This document shows, piece after piece, positions 10,305-22,000 of a DNA stretch of 64,000 nucleotides (position 1 is the stretch's first letter; each line of letters opens with the position of its first letter). The position numbers and the translations under genes are program-made. This DNA comes from Adineta vaga (lineage: Eukaryota > Rotifera). The notes below the pieces were generated by a model. The model was not told where the DNA came from. It saw only the letters and a program-made list of their open reading frames with translations, and made no database searches. The stretch is from NCBI GenBank assembly GCA_021613535.1, contig CP075497.1, positions 8,618,001 through 8,682,000 on the forward strand, written 5' to 3'.

Positions 10305-12522
10305 ATGTCCTATTGCTATACGGATGATGATTCATCTAATCCAGCATCTATACCATCTCAACATTATCATCATTTAATGCCTGAATCACCCTTACAACAT
10401 AAGTTGTCAACGAATACGATTACTCCAAATAGTCACGTTAGGTAAGTGTAAGTTAATATGAAACAGATACTTTTAGTGTACTATATCAGAACTCATATGT
10501 TCAAATGTATATGAATGATGTTTGGCTAATAGCCAACAGAAAAGAGAATGTGTTTTTCTTCTTCGCTATGAACTGAATTGCAATATGATACGTGAAAAAG
10601 CACGCTCATACAAGAGGTGTTTGTTCTGTTCTTTTTCCTGTGCATCTGTTCGTTCATACATATATTGGCTACAGTTCAGTTCAGTAGCAAACACGAATAG
10701 CGCAAGAGAGAGAGAGAGAGAAAGGAAGTCAGAGAGAATTTCCTTTACAATTTTTTTTTCAGTATTTTAAATATTCGACGAACCTATCTATTGTGTGATA
10801 TAAAAAAAAGAAGATTACATTCTGTTCTTATCAAATATTTCATTTAAATATTTTCTTTGCTTTTAGTCGTGTGAGTTCCAATATGTCGCCAAATTCACAA
10901 CTAGAGCATGAAAAACGCGTACGACGTGAGATAGCTAATTCAAATGAACGTCGTCGTATGCAATCAATTAACACTGGTTTTCAAAGTTTAAAAATACTCA
11001 TTCCTCATTCATGCGGTGAAAAACTTAGTAAAGTATGTTATGTCTGCGTCACAACGAGAGTCTCTAAAAAAGCAGAACTAAAGTACCTAGAAAAAAAAGA
11101 GGGATGGAAAAAAATGAGTCAAGGCCAAGGTGCGAAAACATAGTGTGTAAATAAAGGAAGAAGAAATGTTTATTAAAATCATCGTATGATTATAAATATT
11201 AATTTTCATTTCAATGAAATTTAGGCATGTATTCTTCAACGTGCAGCTGATCATATTAAAAGTCTCGAAACCGAAAAACTTAAATTACAATCTCAAAATG
11301 AACAATTTCGAATATTAATTAAAAGTTTCCAAATAGATTCTACTAGTGTTCTACAAGCGCAAAGACGTTTATCAACGAATGGTATAATAACATATGATTA
11401 AATAATCGCTATTTTTTCAATATTGTTTTCTTTCGTTTCAGATCCAGATGATTCGGTTTTATTACTTAATAATGAAACAAAACCTATTATTAGTTCTGAT
11501 GATAATAGTGATGATCAATTAAGATTATATCATGATGGAAAAAATCGCCATACGTATATTCAAAACTGGCATGATGCTTCTCCGTATGTTCAAGCACATA
11601 AAGACGAACAACAACAACAACAACAACAGCATTATTATCCTCCGTCATCATCATCATCTTCGTCATTGTATCGAACGAATTCGAAACCATTGTCAACATC
11701 AGACACAACATATATGATTGTTAAACAAAATCAACCTAGTCAACGTTGTTATAAAACGAATTCACTTGATCAAAATAATGATAATGGAATTGTTATTGTC
11801 GAACGATGTCAACTCAGGGCACAAAGTGTTGATACAAATAATAATAATAATAATAATAATAATAATTCCTCTTCATCGTCATCCCATTTAACTGATCATG
11901 CCGTTTCTCGTCGAAATTTACAAACAATTGTAGAAGCTATACGTCATTTAGAAGGTGATGATGCACTAGCAAATATGAATTATCAACAATCATCGTCGAA
12001 TCAAGAAGATCTACCAGCACAAATTAAAGCAATGATTAATGAAAAATTCCAACAACAAACAAATAAAAGTCCGCCATCATCATCAACAAATGCTATTTAT
12101 CAACAAACAATTAGTCTTTATGATCAACAACATACTACATCAACATTACACGATGTCGATTTACATCAAAAACCACCTAAAAAACGTAAAATAACTTATA
12201 ATGAAAATGATGATACCATTGAACAACAAAGCATTGTACATAAACATGGTAAAATTTCTGTTAGTTTTCTTTCTATGGTAAGAAGCTTTTATCCTGTTTA
12301 GAATTACTCCCAATATCAAGTCCAGATGTTCATCATCATGAGCAAATCACAAGTGAATCACCACCTCTGCACCCTCCTTCACAAACAACTATCTCTAGTT
12401 TAGTCGTACGTTCACCACCAACAGTAGCTCAATTATTACAAGAGCATATAATACAACGTACAGCACGTTATCCCCCACCTCCCCTATTATCAACGAATCT
12501 ACATCGACATCAACAACCTTGA
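10305..12522 (+). CDS. TFAP4: Transcription factor AP-4 (bHLH-leucine zipper)
   Basis: Five exons: 10305-10441, 10867-11032, 11225-11381, 11442-12248 and 12302-12522; all phases close, giving 495 residues. Exons 2-3 hold the diagnostic AP-4 bHLH. Its basic region is RREIANSNERRRMQSIN, helix 1 is GFQSLKILIP, the loop contains GEKLSK, and helix 2 runs ACILQRAADHIKSLE into a leucine-zipper stretch. AP-4 binds CAGCTG E-boxes as a homodimer. The long fourth exon is Ser/Gln/Asn-rich with CAA, TCA and AAT runs (an Asn tract near 11835-11870). The tail (LPISSPDVHHHEQ, SPPTVAQLLQEHIIQR) is read only if the last intron is 12249-12301 (53 nt, donor GTAAAA). Intron 1 contains an AG repeat. Family identity is strong; the low-complexity exon is typical of this genome. 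Confidence 0.93.
10705..10721 (+). repeat. AG dinucleotide microsatellite
   Basis: A short AG repeat inside intron 1 of the TFAP4 gene, followed by more purine-rich sequence up to about 10738. Simple sequence, probably without function. Confidence 0.8.
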
Positions 12523-13696
12523 AGAAATCTATCACAGGTGAAACATGATTAATTCACTCGTTCTCGTTTCATAGCCCGGTTTGTATTTTTCTTTGTTTTT
12601 CTCTTGTAAATTTATATATATATATACATATTTTCTTTGTGTGTGTGTACGTGTGTTGTGTATTCTGTTGAAGAAAACAAAACTAAGACCAAAAAATGTT
12701 CATGATGTTTTTACTTCTTGTTGTTGTTATTGTTGTTTCTATGTGTGTATGTGTGTTTTTGGCTCAAGTATTTGAAAAGGACAGTGATACGCATTTTTAA
12801 TGTGCTGTCTCTTTCTTCTTTTTTTCCTATATGTTTTATGCGAACAAGCTGTCCCTTTCGAAAAACAAATAGTACGATTCAACACATCACACGTTCATTT
12901 TGTTGTTTTTTTTAGCGTTTTGCTTCATTGTTCACACCGGTCTTTTTTTCTTTCTTTGTCGCATTTTATTCGCGAAAAGCTATGCATCTCCTTTTCTTTT
13001 CATTTTTTTTCTCTCTGTTGTTCTATTTCCTTCTGTTGCTTCTGTTTTGGTTTGATGATGACGATGATGATGATTATTATGTATATGGTATGCATTCTAT
13101 AATCTGTTTCTCACTCATATGCGATCGATGAGTGTATGTTTTTGTGTGTGCTTGCCCGTTCGTTTTGATGAAGCTTGTACATTTGTACAGACAAAGAAAA
13201 ACAAACAAACATTAAAAAAAACGAATTTGATTTTTTTTGTGGCTATATTGCAGTCAATGAAACGCCATTGACAGCTGTTCACAGATGCTATAAATCAACA
13301 AAAGAGAAATGTCTATCGGCAATCATATCAACTGATTCGTACATTTCTAACGTTCTACATTTTTTCTTTTTCTTTTTTGAGACGAATCCAGAACAGAAAG
13401 AAAAAGGACGAACGATCGAGATAAAATGATGTTCTAGTCTCTGATTCATTCAATTGGAGTGCGTCGATGACGGAAAAAGTGAAGTCCTCTATTGATAAAA
13501 TCGAGTCCGCTGTAGATTTAAATCTGTTATCGATTAAATATCAATGTACCTATAATTTTAGAGGGGTACATCACAGATGTATATCGTCAGTCATCATTAT
13601 GAAATCAAACACATGTGATCAGTATTCAATCGATCGTATGATTATTTTTCTTATGACTCATAGAATTTGTTTGCCAAATGAACATGTATTTTGAAA
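12523..13696. other. Region between converging genes (3' UTRs)
   Basis: About 1.2 kb after the TFAP4 stop and before the stop of the minus-strand gene at 13697. It is T-rich with TTTCTT and GTGT runs, and probably holds the TFAP4 3' UTR. The open frames in it are Phe/Ser/Cys-rich artefacts of the pyrimidine tracts. Confidence 0.45.
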
Positions 13697-14809
13697 CTAT
13701 AAAAAAAGTTCATTGTTACTCAACTGATCATTTTTACTTTCATTAAAACGCATTTCTGATTGTTCAACAATCTTTCTTAGTCTATTAGTCATCATATAGA
13801 ATGATGGAATACAAGTTTTGATTGGCATATTTGTTAGATTTCGATTTAAACGATGATTTTTATTGGAACCAGGAAAAAATGAAAGAATCATTTGAATTTG
13901 ATGATATGCATATGTTAACCATCGTTGTGTATCACTTAAAATCGGATACAAGAACGACGTTCTCATTGCTGTAAGACCACCAGAACGAATCGTTATATAT
14001 AATGTCAAAAGATCATATTTCACTGTTGTTAATGCAGCTGATATCGCATGATAGCGTAGCATTTCTCCTTTTAACTCTGTTTTCATTACATGATCTTCAA
14101 TATCATGAATTTTCTTCGCTAGATTACGAAGATTACATGCAAATATTCGTAAAATTTGCTTGAAATCTAATCAATATATTTCAGCTTTTTCTGTTCATTT
14201 TCTTTTTGATGAACCTACTTGGTGAGAATCGTACAATCCAAGTCGGATGATCTAATCGAGCTGTTTTGATATCATATAATGTGGATTTTGTCATAGCACT
14301 AGACAAGAGAAAGACGGTGTTTTTATTCTCTTGAAAACACCAACTTGAACAATTGTTATGTTTATTCAAACACTACTTATAATTTTACTCTTGCACAAAC
14401 ATTTATTTACGAGAACCTAATTTGAAAATCATGCTTTCTTGTTTCATGTCATTGATCAAACATGCCTTTCATCGTATTAAAATCTTTCTCTTGAGTAATT
14501 AAACTAATGTCATACATACTCTAATCGCAGAAAAGAATTTTCTTACCAAATCCGACGCATTCTTTCCCCGTAAGTGATAAAATCCGTATCCAAATTGATA
14601 TTATACAAAGATATACAATTTGGAGTCGTTGACAATGTTTTATGCGTTAAATTTTGATAATTTTTTATTGATACTCGAACAACATAATCAAGTACCAATG
14701 AATTCAAAGTAAATTCACATAAACTATTGGCATATTCAGTATATTCAGTAAGAATTGCAAGATCGAGATAACCATATGGATTATATCGATTCGGATGACA
14801 TCCAGTCAT
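13697..14809 (-). CDS. Unrecognised protein, possibly secreted; 5' end unresolved
   Basis: Not recognised. Three exons join in phase: 14547-14809 (open up to about 14872 and beyond), 14219-14298 and 13697-14166, with introns of 248 and 52 nt. From the first in-frame ATG (14809-14807) the product is 270 residues. Directly upstream in the same frame lies a hydrophobic stretch (LIVLFFLLLLQSI) that would make a good signal peptide if an upstream exon supplied the ATG; no in-frame ATG precedes it before a stop. The mature part begins GCHPNRYNPYGYLDLAIL, holds several Cys and N-glycosylation sequons (for example NLT), then becomes helical (FACNLRNLAKKIHDIEDHV, YHAISAALTTVKYDLLTLYI). No family motif is seen. 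It converges on TFAP4. Confidence 0.6.
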
Positions 14810-17554
14810 GATCGATTGTAAGAGTAAAAGAAAAAAAAGGACAATTAAATCGATGTCGTGATGAGAAAACAAAGATGAAATATTTGAATTGATTAATAAT
14901 ACTACTATGGCAACATATCGATAGAATTTGTTTTGTATAAGAATACATTTTATTTCGCTTCATTGATTCGATAGTTTGTTGATAGAAGTAATACCATTGA
15001 ATTTTGTGTGAAGGTTATCAAGTTCAAAATAGAATTTTCTTACGTGCTATGACCGACAAGGATGCGTCAGAAATTTATTTATAACTGTCTGATGTTATCA
15101 TTGTTGATGTTTCTGTACGTTATATGGAACAAAAAAAGATGGATGAACTTGATGACAGAAACATGTATTATTGTTGTAAGTAGTAGTAAAAATAGCTGTT
15201 TATTCTCTGCCATCAACTGAGATAAAACAAAGATAGACAGTTAATCTGAATTGTTATTTGAATCAGCTTAATAAATACTGTCTACAATTAATTGATATAG
15301 TTTGTAGAGAAAAATTGAATTCGAATTGATGTTTTTGCATGACCTTGAAAGATTGTCAACTCGATTGAAACAGGATAGAAATCTTCAGTAATATTCTCCT
15401 ATTCGACTGAGTCTTATTGGTATAATCAATGCAACTGTTATGTCATTTTACTATTTAATTTTCCGATTCATTTATCTTTTTTAATGACAAATATGACTTC
15501 ATAGTTGATTATTCTAAAAAAATATTATTCTAATATTAATCAAGCAAGAAATTGCTATCTCCTCCTTCTTTTTCCAAGGATCAACAAGTCTTATACGTAC
15601 ATAGTAATGTACCCATTTTTTCGTATGTTTGCATTGCATATTTAATTACAGAGATGCGTCTATATCGAATCGAAAATACAATGCAAGATAAAGGTTTTTT
15701 TCTAGAAGTCATGCTGTTCATATTTGTCAATCACCATCATACAGACTGTTAACTAAGTATTGAAAGCACATTTTGAATCGGTTATAAGGAGAAAAAAAAT
15801 GAATGTCGCAGTTAAGTAAAATGAATATTGAGTAAATATGAAGAAACCATAATAGAATACTTTAGTCTTAGTCGATTTCCGTAAAGAATTGTTAAGATGT
15901 TATAAACAATTATATCATTGGAGTGTTTCAAGCTTTCTCAACGGTTTTTTTTAGAGTGTTTGACTTAAATAGTTTATATTATCAATGAATGAGAAAAACA
16001 TAGATTTCTACTATTTGTAAAATCTAAATTTAGAAAAACGTACACAAGTATATAGTTCTTTGAAAATTACAATCGAACGAAATTATTCCATATAAGTCGC
16101 GTATCAGACAATTTATGTGAAGATAAATTTCTATTGTGTTTGATTGTGGTTCATCATTGAAGATTTTGATGTAAAGTACATATAAAGTAATTGATTCTAT
16201 GGCAGACAATATCGAATAACAATAAAGAAAATACCATTTAATTTGAAAACAGCGAATAATAAAGTTTAGTTTATGAACATGTAGTATGAAAGATTTAAGA
16301 AAATCACGTCAATCTCGCCATCAGCAGTTCCAAAAACTATCACAATTCTCATTACGTTTTTCACTAAAGCTATGTTTTGAAATACTTCTAAAGAATCGGA
16401 AAATATCGTCATTGGACTTGTTGATGAAATAGTTTTGAGATTGTCAATAAAATAAAATTTTGTTTCATACTTTGCTTATCTTTCAGAATACAAGTAACGA
16501 TACGGAACAGCACAATCGCTAGCAAACGTTTCTTCTAAATAATACCACAACAACTCCAGGTAAGTATTGGCGTCAGAGTTAAAGCAGTATCTTTGTTCAA
16601 AAAGGAAATGAATTAAGTACTCTTCTTCTCTATAGATGTATTCCCAAGGTCAAAAACAAAACAAATTGAAGTAAAAATTGGTTAGTTATTCTCTTAGTCA
16701 AATCTCTTATCTTATTTATCTATTGATCAAAAGAATGCTTTTTCGTATTTGAACTTACAGTTTCTTTGTCACCATTCGTACTCAATACGTATAGTAATTG
16801 AAAAAGTTTTCTTTCAGTAAACTTCTTCTCTACTTCTTTTCGTTATAGCAAATAGATAGATATTTCCTTAGATGCATCTACTTTCTTGATGATAGTCAAC
16901 CAACTGCTATCATCATTACCTTCTCCTTCATTATTGACTCCTTTTGAAAATTTCTATTGTTTGTTTGTTTAACCATATAAACTTTTGTCACAACGTCTCT
17001 TGAGAATTATCCTTTTTCTACTCATCTGTCATGAAACCAAGTATAGATTATATGAAGTGATTTAGAATTAGTGATGATTCCATGCGTTGAAAAACAATCT
17101 AGAATTATTGATTGAACGTCAAAGATTGTTCGATTTCTCATTACAATGAATGAACAAAGACGAGAACCAAAACAATAAGAAAATTTCCATGCGAAGAGTA
17201 GATTCATAACAGTATCGTATCATAATATTTCAATTCGAATATTACCTATCGACATGTACTTGAATAATATGCAGCAACTCATAGAAGATATGATTAGAAA
17301 AGATTCATCATTCAGATTGAGAACGATCGTAACATTCATTGAGATGCTTCTCTTGTCAAGAGATTGATAGATAGTCTTTTGTTTTTGAAATAGTTAATAT
17401 TCAACAATGAAAAAAAAACGTTTTTATTTACAAAGCATTTAAATTAATATCTGATTTCTTTTACAAACTAAAAATAAGCCCTGAGAACGAAGAAAAAAGA
17501 CAACTACTTATTAAAAAATCGATCAAAAAGAAAAACAAAAGAATTAGTATATTG
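14810..17554. other. Long stretch without a recognisable gene
   Basis: About 2.7 kb, AT-rich. The first ~150 bp should contain the missing 5' end of the minus-strand gene at 13697-14809. Around 16430-16640 there are plus-strand signals like a small non-coding exon: TTATCTTTCAG at about 16486, then about 75 nt, then CCAG/GTAAGT at about 16560, and another TTCTCTATAG acceptor near 16635. No frame across them is coding, so they may be part of a non-coding transcript or chance. Confidence 0.4.
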
Positions 17555-18550
17555 TTATTCAGATGCAACAATCGACAATGATTTAATCGTCGCAAGTTTA
17601 GCATTAATTTCATCTAATGTACTTGTACTATCTGTTGCAATATCCATTTGACCAATTAAATTACGATAAGCAATTTCTAATTGATCACAATAATGAGCCT
17701 AAAGAATGTAATAGATTCCATTGAATTGTTTTTTATTTCTTCTTATAAATCAAAACTTACCTGAGCTTCAATAAATGCTTCTAAACATGGATAAACAAAA
17801 GCAGCACGTTGTTCATGTAAAATAGGTAATTCATTATTTAGAATTTGATTTTTCAATTCATATTGTTGTTTAGCTTCATTCAATTGTTTTTGTATTTGTT
17901 CTAATTTTGTATTATTTGTTGCATTCATTGTCGCTCCCAAAGATGTTGTTGATGAACCTAATTTTTCATTGAATTTATCTAATTTATTTTGAATTTTAAT
18001 GTATTCATTTAAGCTTTGTTCACGTTTTTTAATTGCATTTGTTACATTTGCTAGTGCTAATGTTAAACGTTTTGATGAATCAATAATTGTTTTCGAAGTT
18101 ATTTCATTCAATAGATTGGTTTGTTCAGATATATGTTGTGCTGTGATTTTCCAATCATTAATCAATTGAGATATATTGGTGGATAAATTTGTTGAGATTT
18201 GTTGTTGATCATAATGATTTATAAATGAACTACCTGATAGATCATGTAATAGTTTTAATTGACCACGAGCAAAATCATCAAACGATTTATCTTGTTTTAT
18301 CAGATCACGTGTTAAAGATTTAGCATTATCTTCAAGAGATTCTAAACGACGAGTTTCACGATCGAAATCTCGAGTAGTCTGAAACAAAACAAAAAAAAAA
18401 TTAAATGAAAAAAAGAAAAGTCAAAAGTTAATGAACATACAATTAAACCAATACTCTTTCGTGAAGTTGTATTTCGAGTAAATGGATTCCTGAAAATATT
18501 CAATATAAGAATTAAGTAATTACAATCATTTATTCTTACCAACTACTCAT
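17555..18550 (-). CDS. BIN3: BIN3-like N-BAR domain protein
   Basis: Four exons: 18540-18550, 18441-18489, 17761-18378 and 17555-17698, all in phase, giving 273 residues (human BIN3 is about 253). The N-terminus begins MSSWNPFTR, as in BIN3/yeast Rvs161 proteins, so the 11-nt first exon is well supported. The rest is a BAR coiled coil: TTRDFDRETRRLESLE in helix 0/1, AIKKREQSLNEYIKIQNKLDK in the middle, LPILHEQRAAFVYPCLEAF in the last helix, and the typical end ATIKSLSIVASE. There is no SH3 domain, as expected for BIN3. It should bind and curve membrane and link to actin and endocytic or septation processes. It lies 478 bp downstream of the DMXL stop on the same strand. Confidence 0.9.
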
Positions 18551-19028
18551 TGATTTAAAATAATTAATTATACAATGTCTGTAAAAATCTATGATAGAAA
18601 AAGAAAGTAAGATATCTGCTTTTCATCTTAAATTTTTTCGTTTCGTCTTTTTGTTTTTTATGTATCAAAATAAATATAAGAAACATCCACAGACACATAC
18701 ACACAAACATATACATTATAAATAGAAGAAGTGACAAAGAGGAATAGTTCGTTTTTCGAAAATCGAACCGTATAAATAAATAATCGAGATCGAAACATAT
18801 ATGAAACTAAAATTGACATACAACACCAACAACAACAACAACATCTCGGTTGATAAAAGAGGAAAAAACGGAAAAAAAGACATATGCATATATTAAAATT
18901 GAGTATGGAATGATAAATAATATGAAAAAGAATTGAAATCGTTTTTCTATTGCTCAATTATTAAAGATTAAAATCAACTAAAGGAAAGAAAAATCAACAG
19001 AAAAGATTTGCTTGTTTGTTCACTGTTT
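18551..19028. other. Intergenic spacer between DMXL and BIN3
   Basis: 478 bp between two minus-strand genes. It holds the DMXL 3' UTR and the BIN3 5' flank. AT-rich with ACA/AAC runs (about 18820-18842). No gene or distinct regulatory element is seen. Confidence 0.4.
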
Positions 19029-22000
19029 CTAATCAAATTGTGTAATTTGTCGAACACTTATTGTTCCATCAGCACCGGATGAAAATAAATGACGACTCGT
19101 TGTTAATTGCAAATGATTCACGCCACTAATTTGTGAAGAAAGAAATCCTCGACGAAAATGTTCACCATAAAAACAATGAATCATCTCGCAACCATGTAAA
19201 CGCCAAATCTATACAAATGAAATTTGATTTCAAGAAAAGAAAGAGAACAGTGTTTTACTTTGATATTTCCTTTGTTTGAACCAGTAACATAAAATTTTTC
19301 TAATGGATCTAAACAAAGAGTTTTCATATGTGTATCATGTGCTTGACTTGTTGCTAAACGTTTTCTTTGTCGTAAATCAAATATACATATATCTCCTTGT
19401 TTACCACCTGATAATAATAATTGATACGATGGAGAATATGCTAAACATTGTGCACCATTTGTTTCATGACAAGTAAATGCTTAAAAAAAGAAAGAAGAAA
19501 GTTAATTCCATAACAGAGAAGAAATTCATTTCATACATGTTACGTTCGCACGTGCTGGAGGCATTAACGTATCCCAAAGTGCAACATTTTGTTGATCAGT
19601 TGATAATCCACATGTGGCAAGTAATGTTGATGAATCAAGAAAAACAAAATCATTAGTCGTTTTCGAATGAGTTAATAAACGCTAATGAAACAAAAGAATG
19701 TTCATTTTTCTCGATAAAAAACAAAGTTAATTTACTGTATAAGCTGTTGAACGATTGTTAGAAAGCACATGTAATGATAGATTACCTTCAATATCTGCTA
19801 CACCAAACTAGAATTGAAAAGAAAGAACGAATTATTTACGAAGCAACGATTGAATGATAAATAATACCTTATTTCCTTCATTGCTTAATTCGATTTTAGT
19901 AACACGTTTGTTTGCTTCGCGAACTTGTCGAGGTGGAGAATCTTGAGACCAGTTCATTAAGTAAACACTACCGTCAGAACATCCAGTTAAATCTATTAGA
20001 AATAAAACAAATGTATGAAATATAAAGAAAATATCAGAAGTAAATAAATATATTTACAATGAGGTAAAATTGGATGATTAGCAAATTTTCGACTTTCTTT
20101 TATCGCATGTCGATTGATCTATAACAATTTAACAATTATTCGTATCAAAACAAGAAAAATTCCATACAAGAACATGTTGATTATCAGTATTTGTTGTATT
20201 TCCATTAGTAGTTGCAGTATTTGTTTGAGCTAAATACATATTTGGAACATAAACACCCATTGTTGGCATTCGAAGTGATGGAATTCGATTTGATGACGTA
20301 TCACGATTGAGCATTCTATAAATATGAATTGATTTCACATGATTAATTAATCAATCAGAAATTAAGATAATAGACAATAACTTACGTTGATGTTTGCGGA
20401 GGTAATGATGGAGATAATTCATTTTCATCGTCTGATAATTCATATGGTTCATTTGGTAATGTTATACTTGAGATATCTAATTCGATTATTTCACGAGATA
20501 AACCAGCTGCTAATAATGTTGGATTCATCTATTGAAAAACAAATAGTTATAAGATATTGTTTGATTGTCATTCTATTTCTTCTTAACTTACACTATTAAG
20601 ACAAAATGAATAGATGGATTCTGGATCTCGATAAATAATCTTTGAATTCGATGCAGTTGCTGTTGCCGTAAGTTCTGATAAATTCTCCATTGCTGTTCGA
20701 CTTTCCGACTAAAAGTAAAGAGAAAAAATAGTATTAAAAATGAAAAGAATCGATTTTATCAAATATCAATCAGCAGCAATTTAACAATCGATTAAACTCA
20801 CAATAATCGGTTGTAAAGAAACCGAACGTTTCAAACGTTGAGTTTTCGAATGTTTAGAAAGAATAGGCTTGAAAAATAAATTTCATATTAATATAAATAT
20901 ATTTCTTATTCTTCTTTAACTCGCATGAAAATAGAGGAAAATTATTTACTTTTTCCATAAATGTTTTCACCGGTGAAATTGTTGGTGTAGTTGCTTTTCG
21001 TTTAAATATATATTTAATAAATATTCCTTGCGATTGTTCATCATTGACTAGATATGTCCAAAGACGTTTTGCTGCTAATGCTGATGGCGATTTTCTAAAG
21101 AAAATCATTGGTTTCAATGTAGAATAAAAATAAAGATCTCTTACGAAAATGGAGTATTGTTTGCATCGAGTATTGTTCGATATCGATGAATGGGTAGACC
21201 AGTCATTTGTTCATCGATTGTATTAATACCACTCAGTGGTAGATAATTATCTGGTGGAAGGTTGAAGCTTTCTAAAGTACGTCGAAGTGAATCTTGCCAA
21301 ATATTAAGATTTTGTAAGAATTGTTGAATTAACGGTGAAACGCTTGGAATTTCTAAATATTTAATTAAAAATAATAAGAAAACGAAAGATATCAAGATGA
21401 TATTTACCTTGTTTTTCAATACCAATATGAGGAAAGAATGACCATAGACGTTTATATACAAGTCGAACAATAACATATCGCATTAGGACCCATGAATAAG
21501 ACATAGAATCGGTATGTTCACGTTCTTGAATTTTACTAAAATATGAAAATAATAATCAAATTCAATATAGTTTGTTCAAATGAATACAATAGAACATATT
21601 CTGCTTTATGAACATCTGAACAAATAGTTATATCGATAGGTTTTGTTCAATTCTAGATTAGTACTAAAAAATCTTCTCTCTCTCTCTCATCAAGTTTTGA
21701 TTTTTATACTTTCTCAGAATATGAATCGACATTTTTCAAGAGAAATTATCCTACCGTTGTTTCTGTTTTGTTGTTAATTCATCATCACTTTTTGTTGAAT
21801 TAAAAATATCTTCATCTTCATCGTCATTATTATCATCATCCGCGTCACTTATATCTCCATCATTATCATCTGAATTTTGTCCTCTATCCGACGAAACCTA
21901 AATAATTAAACGACTGTCAATTTCATTTCTTTCATTTCATAAATCTATTACTTTGGCCATGAAATAGTTAACAATACTAGCTCGTGGTGGAATAAAGACT

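Noticed and set aside
11532-11711. Asn/His-rich and Val-rich frames over the TFAP4 low-complexity exon
   Set aside because: They are alternative frames of CAA and TCA triplet runs inside a phase-consistent coding exon.
12275-12301. A 24-nt intron (GTAAGA to GTTTAG) at the end of the long TFAP4 exon
   Set aside because: It joins to the wrong frame and soon stops. The 53-nt intron 12249-12301 with donor GTAAAA restores the long, AP-4-like tail.
12581-13131. Cys/Phe/Leu-rich frames that look like membrane peptides
   Set aside because: They come from T-rich 3'-UTR-like sequence, overlap one another in several frames and show no splice structure.
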